Part shown: piece after piece, positions 16,526 to 25,490 of the stretch
Position numbering within the stretch: position 1 is the first letter of the stretch
Layout: every line of letters starts with the position of its first letter
NCBI RefSeq assembly: GCF_038024105.1
Contig: NZ_CP150661.1
Span: 1,941,001-2,005,000, forward strand
Reading direction: 5' to 3'
DNA: 64,000 nucleotides
Source: Polaribacter butkevichii
GTDB lineage: Bacteria > Bacteroidota > Bacteroidia > Flavobacteriales > Flavobacteriaceae
Program-made: the position numbers and the translations under genes
Notes under the pieces: model-generated
Database searches by the model: none
What the model saw: only the letters and a program-made list of their open reading frames with translations
What the model was told of the DNA's origin: nothing

Positions 16526-19036
16526 ATGAAAAAACTTTCTTTATCATTTTTATTCTTACTCATTTTAGTTTCATGCAATTCTACAAAGCATGTAGCTGAA
16601 GATGAACACATGCTTACTCAAAATTATATTTATGTTGATAGCATTAGAAATAAAAGCAGCGATATTCAAAAATATATCCTTCAAAAACCGAATTCGAAGT
16701 TTCTAAATTTACCTGTAGGATTGTACTTTCATAATATAGGAAACCCGAATAAGCCAAAAACGCCCTCTGAATGGGGTGAAAAAAACCCTCGCTCTTATAA
16801 TTTTATTAAAAATGTTTTTTCAGAAAAACAAAGTATTGCATACGCAAAATCTTTTATCGGCTTAAATAAATGGTTTTTAAATTACCAGGGTCCCGCAATT
16901 ATTAGCGAGAGAAAAATAAAAAATACCGAAAATAATTTATTAACGTATTACAAAAATCAAGGTTATTTTAAATCTAAAGTTACCTCTAAAATAAATAAAG
17001 ATTCTCTTCACAAAAAAGCAACTGTAACCTATAATATAAAAAGAGGCAGACCTACTCTACTAGACAGTATAAACTTTAAAATAGAATCTCCTGTATTAGA
17101 TTCTATTTACACCAATTCTAGCACATCTTCTTTGTTAAAAACAGGCAACCAATACAATGACAAAATATTTAGAAACGAGGCTGGTAGAGTTTTAAAACTT
17201 TTTAGAAATAATGGTATTTATAATTTTACAGAATCTGCAATTGGTTTTTATGTAGACTCTACAAGGACAGATTATAAAACAAATGTAGATTTTTTAATAT
17301 CAGGCAATAGATTAAAAGAAATAGAAGGAGCCTATATTAACACTCCATATAAAGTACAAAAAGTAACAAAGGTAAATGTTTTTACAGATTATTCTTTTGT
17401 AAAAAAAGGAGAAACACCATCTAATACTATTAATTATAAAGGAATCAATTTTTCAGCATATCGTAAGCTAAAATACAATCCAAAATATTTAGCACAATCT
17501 ATTTTTTTAAAACCAGGCAGCATCTATAAAGATACATTAAGAAATTTAACAAGAAACCATTTAAAATCTCTTAAAAACTTTAAATCTACCAATATCAAGT
17601 TCAGCCAAATTTCAGGAACGGACAATGAATTAAAAATGGATATTTTTTTAACCCCTATAGAAAAATATACTTTAGGTTTCGAAACAGAAATAACACATTC
17701 TAATATTAGAAACATTGGTTCTTCTGCCAAGTTTTCTATAACCAATAGAAATGCCTTTAGAGGTGCCGAATTGTTAAAACTTTCTTTTTTAGGCTCTTAT
17801 TTTAATTCTAACAGTGGCCCAGGTTGGGAAGCCGGAGTAGATGCTTCTTTAGAAATACCAAGATTTATTGCTCCTTTTGGCTTAAATAAATTAGTCCCTA
17901 AGGAAATGTCTCCAAGAACCTTATTTTCAATTGGATCTAGCTTTCAAAAAAATATTGGTTTAGACCGACAAACATTTACGTTTTTAACCGATTACAAATG
18001 GCAATTTAACGCCAAAAAAACAATTCAATTAGAAATTTTTAACACACAGTACATTCAGAATTTAAACATTGGTAGTTATTTTGACATTTACAGTTCTGAG
18101 TTTACTAACCTTAACAAAGTAGCAGAAGCTTACGATATTGCTAATAACACTACAACAAATTACCCACTTTCGTCCGATTTAAGCAACCAAGTAACAGAGG
18201 CGCTTTCTTTTATGGGTAAAGTAGCCGACAACACAACAGGTTTTAAAACTACAAATCCAGACGAATACAATACTGCTTTAAATATCTTAAACAGATATAA
18301 TATTATAACATCAGATTTCTTAATACCTGTTCTTGCCTATTCCTATACATTTAACAGTCAAACAAACTTTAACGATAATAATTTTTCATTTTTTAAAATT
18401 AGGGTTGCAAATTCTGGAAATATATTAGGGCTACTATCAAAAAAAACAAACGCAAATAATAAAAAAACATTTGCAAATATCCCCTTGGCACAATACTTTA
18501 AAACAGACTTTGAGTACAAACAATTTTGGGACGTTGGTGACAACTCTGTTTTAGGTTTTAGAACATTTTTAGGAGCAATAATTCCTTACGACAATTCAGA
18601 TATTCCTTTTACAAAAAGCTACTTTGCAGGAGGCTCTAACGATATTAGAGCATGGCAAACATACGAATTAGGCCCAGGAAGCACCAACACGGGTTTAGAA
18701 TATAATGTAGGTAGTCTTAAATTCTTAACAAGTGCAGAATATAGGTTTGATGTAGTTAGCAAACTAAAAGGAGCCTTATTTATAGATGCAGGAAATATAT
18801 GGGACATAACCGGATCTGATTTTGTTGATGAAAAATCGAAATTCAATAATTCATCATCTTTAAAAGATATTGCCATTGGTTCTGGTTTTGGCGCAAGGTT
18901 AGACTTTAATTTTTTAATACTACGCTTAGATGTTGGTTTTAAAACATACGAACCTTATTTAACTGGAAATAAATGGTTTAAAAACTACAACTTTGCCAAC
19001 GCCGTTTACAATATTGGTATCAACTACCCCTTCTAA
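16526..19036 (+). CDS. tamL: TamL: BamA/TamA-type outer-membrane lipoprotein
   Basis: Omp85-superfamily assembly protein of the outer membrane. The 836-residue precursor has a lipoprotein signal with lipobox LVSC (Cys17). POTRA-like segments follow (about 100-400, for example NQGYFKSKVTSKI), then a 16-strand barrel with the Omp85 signature YFAGGSNDIRAW and a C-terminus ending NAVYNIGINYPF. Bacteroidetes carry TamL, a lipidated TamA that works with TamB; that name fits the lipobox. No tamB is next to it in this window. It is divergent from the RNA methyltransferase gene. Confidence 0.87.
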   Translation: MKKLSLSFLFLLILVSCNSTKHVAEDEHMLTQNYIYVDSIRNKSSDIQKYILQKPNSKFLNLPVGLYFHNIGNPNKPKTPSEWGEKNPRSYNFIKNVFSEKQSIAYAKSFIGLNKWFLNYQGPAIISERKIKNTENNLLTYYKNQGYFKSKVTSKINKDSLHKKATVTYNIKRGRPTLLDSINFKIESPVLDSIYTNSSTSSLLKTGNQYNDKIFRNEAGRVLKLFRNNGIYNFTESAIGFYVDSTRTDYKTNVDFLISGNRLKEIEGAYINTPYKVQKVTKVNVFTDYSFVKKGETPSNTINYKGINFSAYRKLKYNPKYLAQSIFLKPGSIYKDTLRNLTRNHLKSLKNFKSTNIKFSQISGTDNELKMDIFLTPIEKYTLGFETEITHSNIRNIGSSAKFSITNRNAFRGAELLKLSFLGSYFNSNSGPGWEAGVDASLEIPRFIAPFGLNKLVPKEMSPRTLFSIGSSFQKNIGLDRQTFTFLTDYKWQFNAKKTIQLEIFNTQYIQNLNIGSYFDIYSSEFTNLNKVAEAYDIANNTTTNYPLSSDLSNQVTEALSFMGKVADNTTGFKTTNPDEYNTALNILNRYNIITSDFLIPVLAYSYTFNSQTNFNDNNFSFFKIRVANSGNILGLLSKKTNANNKKTFANIPLAQYFKTDFEYKQFWDVGDNSVLGFRTFLGAIIPYDNSDIPFTKSYFAGGSNDIRAWQTYELGPGSTNTGLEYNVGSLKFLTSAEYRFDVVSKLKGALFIDAGNIWDITGSDFVDEKSKFNNSSSLKDIAIGSGFGARLDFNFLILRLDVGFKTYEPYLTGNKWFKNYNFANAVYNIGINYPF

Positions 19037-19098
19037 AATCTACTACAAAGCCTATAACGTTTTCGTTATTTTATGTTTATATTCACCTGTATTTTTAG

Positions 19099-19106
19099 TA
19101 CTTTTG
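19099..19106 (+). promoter_or_regulatory. -7 box of fbaA
   Basis: TACTTTTG, 32 bases before the fbaA start codon. The -33 region reads TTTA, so it is weak there. Confidence 0.5.
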
Positions 19107-19137
19107 ATGAGTAAATTAATGATAAAAAAAAATAACC

Positions 19138-20205
19138 ATGAGTCATAATATTAAACCTGGAGTAGCAACAGGAAAAGAAGTTCAAGAAATTTTTAAGCTA
19201 GCTAAAGAAAAAGGATTTGCATTACCAGCAGTAAATGTTATTGGTTCTGACACAATAAATGGTGTTTTAGAAACAGCAAGAGATTTAAATGCACCCGTAA
19301 TCATTCAGTTCTCAAATGGTGGAGCTCAATTTAATGCAGGTAAAGGATTGTCTAACGAAGGAGAAAAAGCAGCTATTGCAGGTGCTGTTGCCGGAGCCAA
19401 ACACATTCATGAATTAGCTGTAGCTTACGGAGTACCAGTAATTTTACACACAGACCACTGTGCGAAAAAATTATTACCTTGGATAGACGGTTTATTAGAT
19501 GCTTCGGAAAAACATTTTGAAGAAACAGGTAAACCTCTTTATAGTTCTCATATGATTGATTTATCTGAAGAACCAATCGAAGAAAATATTGCAATTTGTA
19601 AAACATATTTAGCTCGTATGAGTAAAATGGGTATGACTTTAGAAATTGAATTAGGTATTACAGGTGGTGAAGAAGATGGTGTAGACAACTCTGATGTAGA
19701 TGACTCTAAACTATACACACAACCAGAAGAAGTTGCTTTTGCTTACGAAGAATTATTAAAAGTTTCTCCTCAATTTACAATTGCAGCAGCATTTGGTAAT
19801 GTACATGGTGTATACAAACCAGGAAACGTAAAATTAACTCCAAAAATCTTAAAAAATTCTCAAGAATTTATTACAAAAAAATATGGTGTAGAAGAAAATC
19901 ATATCGATTTTGTATTTCACGGAGGATCTGGTTCTACTTTAGAAGAAATTAGAGAAGCAATTGGTTACGGTGTTGTTAAAATGAATATTGATACAGACTT
20001 ACAATTTGCATTTACAGAAGGTATTAGAGACTACATGCAAAGTAAAGCAGCTTATTTAGCAACTCAAATTGGTAATCCTGATGGAGCAGACCAACCAAAC
20101 AAAAAATACTACGACCCAAGAAAATGGTTACGTGAAGGTGAAGAAACTTTTAAAACACGTTTAAAACAAGCCTTTACAGACTTAAATAACATTGATACTT
20201 TATAA
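19138..20205 (+). CDS. fbaA: Fructose-bisphosphate aldolase, class II
   Basis: Zinc-dependent aldol cleavage or synthesis of fructose 1,6-bisphosphate. The 355 residues match the E. coli FbaA type: ALPAVNVIGSDTINGVLE, the metal-site HTDHCAKK, LEIELGITGGEEDGV, and FHGGSGSTLEEI with NIDTDLQFAFTEG. A strong terminator follows and it appears monocistronic. With fbp at 43.8 kb the window holds two consecutive gluconeogenic steps. Confidence 0.97.
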   Translation: MSHNIKPGVATGKEVQEIFKLAKEKGFALPAVNVIGSDTINGVLETARDLNAPVIIQFSNGGAQFNAGKGLSNEGEKAAIAGAVAGAKHIHELAVAYGVPVILHTDHCAKKLLPWIDGLLDASEKHFEETGKPLYSSHMIDLSEEPIEENIAICKTYLARMSKMGMTLEIELGITGGEEDGVDNSDVDDSKLYTQPEEVAFAYEELLKVSPQFTIAAAFGNVHGVYKPGNVKLTPKILKNSQEFITKKYGVEENHIDFVFHGGSGSTLEEIREAIGYGVVKMNIDTDLQFAFTEGIRDYMQSKAAYLATQIGNPDGADQPNKKYYDPRKWLREGEETFKTRLKQAFTDLNNIDTL

Positions 20206-20227
20206 AAAGTTATCATTTTAAATAGAA

Positions 20228-20265
20228 AAAAAGAGCACTTTGATACTATCAAAGTGCTTTTTTTT
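20228..20265 (+). terminator. Terminator of fbaA
   Basis: AGCACTTTGATA pairs with TATCAAAGTGCT across a single-base loop, followed by eight or more T residues. Confidence 0.9.
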
Positions 20266-20308
20266 ATGACTTTAGACATCAAAAAGGGTACTTTAAATAA
20301 AAAACTTT

Positions 20309-20316
20309 TACATTTG
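20309..20316 (+). promoter_or_regulatory. -7 box of accD
   Basis: TACATTTG followed by TGC, about 55 bases before the accD start. Confidence 0.45.
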
Positions 20317-20371
20317 TGCTTCCAATTTATTTTTTGATAAATTAGAAAGAACATAAAACAAAACAACTAGT

Positions 20372-21229
20372 ATGGCTTGGTTTAAAAGAACGGATAAAGG
20401 AATACAGACTTCAACAGAAGATAAAAAAGACACTCCAAAAGGGTTGTGGTATAAAACACCTAGCGGAAAAATAATAGATACAGAAGAATTAAAAAGAAAC
20501 TTGTATGTAAGTCCAGAAGATGGATACCATGTAAGAATTGGTAGTAAAGAATATTTCGAATTGTTTTTTGACGAAAACAAGTTTAAAGAATTAGATGCAA
20601 ACCTTACATCTAAAGACCCTTTAAAATTTGAAGACACCAAAAAATATCCAGACAGATTAAAAGCAGCCCAAGAAAAAACAAAATTAAAAGATGCCGTTAG
20701 AACTGCAGTAGGTTTATCCTTAGGAAAAGAGATTGTAATTGCAGCCATGGATTTTGCTTTTATTGGAGGATCAATGGGGTCTGTTGTTGGAGAAAAAATA
20801 GCAAGAGCTATCGATTATTCAATAAAAAATAAGATTCCTTTTTTAATGATTTCAAAATCAGGTGGAGCAAGAATGATGGAAGCTTCATTATCATTAATGC
20901 AATTAGTTAAAACATCTGCAAAATTAGCACAATTAGCAGAAGTTAACATCCCTTACATTTCATTATGCACAGACCCAACAACAGGAGGTACTACAGCATC
21001 TTATGCCATGTTAGGCGATATTAACATTGCAGAACCAAATGCATTAATTGCTTTTGCAGGACCAAGAGTAGTAAAAGACACCACAGGTAAAGATTTACCT
21101 GAAGGGTTTCAAAAATCAGAATTTGTTTTAGAACATGGGTTTCTAGATGCAATTTACGAACGTAAAAACTTAAAAAAACAAGTTAATTTGTATATCGATT
21201 TAATACAAAACATACCTGTTAGATCATAA
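20372..21229 (+). CDS. accD: Acetyl-CoA carboxylase carboxyltransferase beta subunit, zinc-finger cysteines lost
   Basis: With AccA it transfers the carboxyl group from biotin to acetyl-CoA in fatty-acid synthesis. The 285 residues carry the crotonase-fold core ([37 protein letters not shown]). The N-terminal zinc ribbon normally has two CPxC knuckles. Here the equivalents read TPSG (Thr29, Gly32) and SPED (Ser47, Asp50), so all four zinc ligands are absent although the surrounding sequence (GLWYK...NLYV...GYHVRIG) is kept. I recall this from other Flavobacteriia, so it is probably a working zinc-free form. Confidence 0.95.
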   Translation: MAWFKRTDKGIQTSTEDKKDTPKGLWYKTPSGKIIDTEELKRNLYVSPEDGYHVRIGSKEYFELFFDENKFKELDANLTSKDPLKFEDTKKYPDRLKAAQEKTKLKDAVRTAVGLSLGKEIVIAAMDFAFIGGSMGSVVGEKIARAIDYSIKNKIPFLMISKSGGARMMEASLSLMQLVKTSAKLAQLAEVNIPYISLCTDPTTGGTTASYAMLGDINIAEPNALIAFAGPRVVKDTTGKDLPEGFQKSEFVLEHGFLDAIYERKNLKKQVNLYIDLIQNIPVRS

Positions 21230-21232
21230 AAC

Positions 21233-21259
21233 AAAAAGCTAGCATTTGCTAGCTTTTTC
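21233..21259 (+). terminator. Terminator of accD
   Basis: AAAAAGCTAGCA pairs perfectly with TGCTAGCTTTTT around two bases. Confidence 0.85.
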
Positions 21260-21322
21260 TATTTTACAGCAAAACAATTAAAAGAACAACTTCGGTAGCA
21301 TTTCTATTTAAAAAAATAATTA

Positions 21323-21330
21323 TATATTTG
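21323..21330 (+). promoter_or_regulatory. rpsO -7 box; decides the rpsO start
   Basis: TATATTTG followed by C, with T-rich sequence about 20 bases upstream. Transcription would start near 21337, so an in-frame ATG at 21339 would leave no leader; the ATG at 21387 fits the S15 family start. Confidence 0.65.
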
Positions 21331-21386
21331 CAGCTTCAATGAAATCTATCATTGATATACATAATAATCATTTAAATAATATTGGA

Positions 21387-21656
21387 ATGTATTTAACTAA
21401 AGAAGTAAAAGAAAGCATCTTCGAAAAACACGGTAAAGGAAAAAACGATACTGGTTCTTCAGAAGGTCAAATTGCATTATTCACTTACAGAATTAACCAT
21501 TTAACAGAACACTTAAAAAACAATCGTAAAGATTATAATACAGAGCGTTCATTAGTAATGTTGGTTGGTAAACGTAGAAGTTTATTAGATTATCTAAAGA
21601 AAACTGATATTGTAAGATATCGTGAAATAATTAAAGAATTAGGAATTAGAAAATAA
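21387..21656 (+). CDS. rpsO: 30S ribosomal protein S15
   Basis: Binds 16S rRNA helix junctions. The 89 residues begin MYLTKEVKESIFEKHGKGKN, the usual S15 start in Bacteroidetes, and include NDTGSSEGQIALFTYRINHL and LVGKRRSLLDYL. A leader of about 50 bases precedes it; autoregulation by S15 is known in other bacteria but no recognised fold is apparent here. rpsO followed by pnp is a widely conserved order; here each has its own promoter and a terminator lies between them. Confidence 0.97.
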   Translation: MYLTKEVKESIFEKHGKGKNDTGSSEGQIALFTYRINHLTEHLKNNRKDYNTERSLVMLVGKRRSLLDYLKKTDIVRYREIIKELGIRK

Positions 21657-21663
21657 TTCTTAC

Positions 21664-21698
21664 AAAAAGAGGCTCTATAAACGTGCCTCTTTTTTTTT
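21664..21698 (+). terminator. Terminator between rpsO and pnp
   Basis: AAAAAGAGGC and GCCTCTTTTT with an 11-base loop and a long T run. Confidence 0.85.
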
Positions 21699-21709
21699 AC
21701 AATAAATCC

Positions 21710-21738
21710 TTGTAGCTTGCTACAAAATAGTAAATTTG
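21710..21738 (+). promoter_or_regulatory. pnp promoter
   Basis: TTG at 21710-21712, 18 bases, then TAAATTTG at 21731-21738. This leaves a 5' leader of about 200 bases before pnp. Confidence 0.65.
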
Positions 21739-21942
21739 TATTCCCTATTAAAAGGAATTAAAAAAATAATATATTCTGACTAACAAACAGAATTTATATA
21801 AAAAAGGTTAAATTTATTAACCACTATTTCTGTAAAAAGCAGAAAAAAAAATCAAAAATAGTAACAGCATTTTTGAATTTCCATTGTAACAACATACAAC
21901 AACACAACAACAAACAAATTAAAAAAATTAGAATTAAAATTT

Positions 21943-24177
21943 ATGATTCCAAAAGTATTTAGAGAGGTTATAGACCTTGGAGATGGAAGAACCATCTCGT
22001 TAGAAACCGGTAAATTAGCGAAACAAGCGCACGGTTCTGTTGTTGTTCAAATGGGAAAAGCAATGTTATTATGTACAGTTGTTTCTAATTACAAACAATC
22101 AGACGTTGATTTTTTACCACTTACAGTAGATTATAGAGAAAAGTTTGCTGCTGCAGGTAGATATCCTGGAGGTTTCTTTAAAAGAGAAGCAAGACCAAGT
22201 GATGGAGAAGTATTAACAATGCGTCTTGTAGACCGTGTTTTACGTCCATTATTTCCAAAGGATTACCACGCAGAAGTACAAGTTATGATTCAGTTAATGT
22301 CTCATGATGAAGATGTTATGCCAGATGCATTAGCAGGTTTAGCAGCTTCTGCAGCTATACAATTATCAGATTTCCCATTCGAATGCCCTATCTCTGAAGC
22401 AAGAGTTGGTCGTATTAACGGAGAATTTGTTATCAACCCTAACAGAGCGCAATTAGCAGAATCTGACATCGATATGATGATTGGAGCCTCTGCAGATTCT
22501 GTAATGATGGTGGAAGGTGAAATGGATGAAATTTCTGAAGAAGAAATGGCAGATGCAATTAAATTTGCCCATGAAGCTATTAAAGTACAATGTGCTGCTC
22601 AAATTAAATTAGCAGAAGCTTTTGGTAAAAAAGAAACAAGAGTATACCAAGGAGAAAGAGAAGATGAAGAATTAGCAGCTAAAATAAATGAACTTACTTA
22701 CGATAAGTGTTATGCAATTGCTAAAAAAGGAACTTCTAAAGTAGAGCGTACAAACGCATTTGCTGAAATAAAAGAAGAAGTAATAGCTTCTTTTACAGAA
22801 GAAGAATTAGAAGATTACGGAGATTTAGTGAGTAAATATTTTAATAAATCTCAAAAAGCAGCTGTTAGAGAATTAACTTTATCTGAAGGTTTACGTTTAG
22901 ACGGACGTAAAACAACAGACATTAGACCAATTTGGTGTGAAGTAGATTATTTACCATCTGTACATGGTTCATCAATCTTTACTCGTGGAGAAACGCAAGC
23001 ATTAGCAACCGTAACTTTAGGAACATCAAGAGATGCAATGAAAATAGATATGCCATCTTACGAAGGTGAAGAAAATTTCTATTTACACTATAACTTCCCT
23101 CCTTTTTGTACAGGTGAAGCAAGACCTTTAAGAGGAACATCTCGTAGAGAAGTTGGGCACGGTAACTTAGCACAACGTGGTTTAAAAGGAATGATTCCTG
23201 CAGATTGTCCTTATACAGTGAGAGTAGTTTCTGAAGTTTTAGAGTCTAACGGCTCTTCTTCTATGGCAACTGTTTGTGCAGGTACAATGGCATTAATGGA
23301 TGCTGGTGTAAAAATGATTAGACCTGTATCTGGTATTGCAATGGGATTAATTTCTGATGGAGACCGTTATGCAGTTTTATCTGATATTTTAGGCGATGAA
23401 GATCACTTAGGAGATATGGACTTTAAAGTAACTGGTACTACAGAAGGAATCACTGCTTGTCAAATGGACATTAAAGTAAAAGGTCTTTCTTACGAAATTT
23501 TAGTAAACGCACTAAAACAAGCAAGAGATGGACGTTTCCATATTTTAGGAAAAATTACTGATACTATTGCAACTGCAAACGGAGAAGTAAAAGATCATGC
23601 TCCGAAAATGATAAACAGACGTATCCCTAACGATATGATTGGTGCATTTATTGGACCATCTGGTAAACATATTCAAGAATTACAGAAAGAAACAGGAACT
23701 ACAATTGTTATAACTGAAGACGCTGTAACCGAAGAAGGAATTATTGAAATTTTAGGAACCGATCCAGCAGGAATAGAACAAGTAATTGCTCGTATAGAGT
23801 CAATGCTATTCAAACCACAAGTTGGTAGCGCTTATGAAGTTAAAGTAATTAAAATGTTAGACTTTGGTGCTGTAGTAGAATATGTTGAGGCTCCAGGAAA
23901 CGAAGTTTTATTACACGTAAGTGAATTAGCTTGGGAACGTACAGAAAACGTAACCGATGTAGTAAACATGGGTGATGTTTTTGATGTGAAGTACTTTGGA
24001 CTTGACCCAAGAACTCGTAAAGAAAAAGTTTCTAGAAAAGCATTGTTACCAAAACCAGAAGGTTATGTAGCAAGACCACCTAGAGATGACAAACGTTCTG
24101 GTGGACGTGATAACAGAAGCAGAGATAATCGCGGACGTGATGACAGAAAACCAAGAGCACCAAGAAAAGAAGAATAA
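21943..24177 (+). CDS. pnp: Polyribonucleotide nucleotidyltransferase (PNPase)
   Basis: 3'-to-5' phosphorolytic exoribonuclease in RNA turnover. The 744 residues comprise two RNase PH domains (the first opening [19 protein letters not shown]; the second with [13 protein letters not shown] and the catalytic-site [14 protein letters not shown]), a KH domain ([16 protein letters not shown]), an S1 domain ([20 protein letters not shown]) and an Arg/Asp/Gly-rich tail of about 40 residues. A leader of about 200 bases suggests post-transcriptional control, as known for pnp elsewhere. Confidence 0.97.
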   Translation: MIPKVFREVIDLGDGRTISLETGKLAKQAHGSVVVQMGKAMLLCTVVSNYKQSDVDFLPLTVDYREKFAAAGRYPGGFFKREARPSDGEVLTMRLVDRVLRPLFPKDYHAEVQVMIQLMSHDEDVMPDALAGLAASAAIQLSDFPFECPISEARVGRINGEFVINPNRAQLAESDIDMMIGASADSVMMVEGEMDEISEEEMADAIKFAHEAIKVQCAAQIKLAEAFGKKETRVYQGEREDEELAAKINELTYDKCYAIAKKGTSKVERTNAFAEIKEEVIASFTEEELEDYGDLVSKYFNKSQKAAVRELTLSEGLRLDGRKTTDIRPIWCEVDYLPSVHGSSIFTRGETQALATVTLGTSRDAMKIDMPSYEGEENFYLHYNFPPFCTGEARPLRGTSRREVGHGNLAQRGLKGMIPADCPYTVRVVSEVLESNGSSSMATVCAGTMALMDAGVKMIRPVSGIAMGLISDGDRYAVLSDILGDEDHLGDMDFKVTGTTEGITACQMDIKVKGLSYEILVNALKQARDGRFHILGKITDTIATANGEVKDHAPKMINRRIPNDMIGAFIGPSGKHIQELQKETGTTIVITEDAVTEEGIIEILGTDPAGIEQVIARIESMLFKPQVGSAYEVKVIKMLDFGAVVEYVEAPGNEVLLHVSELAWERTENVTDVVNMGDVFDVKYFGLDPRTRKEKVSRKALLPKPEGYVARPPRDDKRSGGRDNRSRDNRGRDDRKPRAPRKEE

Positions 24178-24218
24178 ATATCATGCTGAACTAGTTTCAG
24201 TATCTTATTCATAATTTT

Positions 24219-24251
24219 AAAAATCGCCAATTAATTTTGGCGATTTTTTTT
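24219..24251 (+). terminator. Terminator of pnp
   Basis: AAAAATCGCCAA pairs with TTGGCGATTTTT around a 6-base loop, followed by more T residues. Confidence 0.85.
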
Positions 24252-24298
24252 GTTTATAGCTAATTATCTAAATGCTTTTATTTTCTTTGTATCGCTTT

Positions 24299-25423
24299 AT
24301 GAAAATACATCGAACAACATATTTATCTTTAGGAACAAACCAAGGTAATAAAATAGAAAACCTACAAAATGCTATTAATTTAATAGATGATGGCATTGGT
24401 GTAATTCAAAAAATATCATCAATATATAAAACGCCTTCTTGGGGCTTTGATGGAGATGATTTCTTTAATATTTGCATCAAAATTTCTACCAATCTACAAC
24501 CTGAAGCCTTAATGAGTTCTCTATTAAAAATAGAAAATGATTTAGGAAGACAGCGCTCTTCTAAAGAAGGATACCAAAATAGAAACATAGATATAGATAT
24601 CTTGTTATACGATAATGACATACTCTTTTCTAAAACACTAATCGTTCCACACTCTAAAATGTTGCAACGAAAATTTGTAATGATTCCATTAGCAGAAGTA
24701 GCTCCAACCGTTATTCATCCAACAGAAAAAAAACAAATTGATGACTGTTTACAAAATTGCAATGACACTTCAGACATCACAAAAATAAAAGACAAATTAC
24801 AAAGACCAATTCCTATTTCCGAAAAATACAATTATATAGCAATAGAAGGAAATATTGGAGCCGGTAAAACTTCTTTAGCAAAAATGATTTCTGAAGAATT
24901 TAATGCTAAAATGGTTTTAGAACGTTTTGCTGACAATCCTTTTTTGCCAAAATTTTACGAAGACAAAGAACGATATGCATTCCCTTTAGAGATGAGTTTT
25001 TTAGCCGACAGATATCAACAACTAACCGATGACTTAGCACAATTCGACTTATTTAAAAACTTCATTGTATCGGATTACTATATCTTTAAATCTTTAATTT
25101 TTGCGCAAGTTACATTACAAAAGGAAGAATACCTTTTATACCGTAAAATGTTCGATTTAATGTATAAAGAAATTACAAAACCAGATCTTTATATTTATCT
25201 ATATCAAAACACAGATCGACTATTAGAAAATATTAAAAAAAGAGGTAGAGATTATGAACAAAAAATAGAACCTAGCTATCTAAAACGAATACATAACGGT
25301 TATAAAAGTTTTATTAAAACTGAAAAAAGTCTAAATTTATTAGTTATAGATGTATCAGAAATGGATTTTGTAAATAATAAAGAAGACTATAGTAATATTG
25401 TTAACAAAATAAAGCATTTCTAA
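24299..25423 (+). CDS. folK: Fusion of HPPK (FolK) and a deoxynucleoside kinase
   Basis: A 374-residue two-domain protein. Residues 1 to about 150 are 6-hydroxymethyl-7,8-dihydropterin pyrophosphokinase of folate synthesis (TYLSLGTNQGNKIENL, LGRQRSSKEGYQNRNIDIDI, VPHSKMLQRKFVMIPLAE). Residues about 175-374 are a deoxynucleoside kinase of the dAK/dGK/TK2 group with P-loop EGNIGAGKTS, the lid region YEQKIEPSYLKRI and a FADNPFLPKFY substrate segment. The ATG at 24299 (MKIHRTTYLSLG) fits HPPK better than the upstream ATG at 24272. I recall the fusion in other Bacteroidetes; it joins pterin and nucleotide metabolism in one polypeptide. Confidence 0.9.
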   Translation: MKIHRTTYLSLGTNQGNKIENLQNAINLIDDGIGVIQKISSIYKTPSWGFDGDDFFNICIKISTNLQPEALMSSLLKIENDLGRQRSSKEGYQNRNIDIDILLYDNDILFSKTLIVPHSKMLQRKFVMIPLAEVAPTVIHPTEKKQIDDCLQNCNDTSDITKIKDKLQRPIPISEKYNYIAIEGNIGAGKTSLAKMISEEFNAKMVLERFADNPFLPKFYEDKERYAFPLEMSFLADRYQQLTDDLAQFDLFKNFIVSDYYIFKSLIFAQVTLQKEEYLLYRKMFDLMYKEITKPDLYIYLYQNTDRLLENIKKRGRDYEQKIEPSYLKRIHNGYKSFIKTEKSLNLLVIDVSEMDFVNNKEDYSNIVNKIKHF

Positions 25424-25436
25424 TAAAAAAAAATTA

Positions 25437-25444
25437 TATTTTTG
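25437..25444 (+). promoter_or_regulatory. -7 box of the OmpA-family gene
   Basis: TATTTTTG followed by CG, with TTTC about 17 bases upstream. It favours the ATG at 25491 over one at 25464. Confidence 0.5.
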
Positions 25445-25490
25445 CGGGAATCATTCCCCTGTATTGTTTAAAACAAAAAATCAAATTAAA

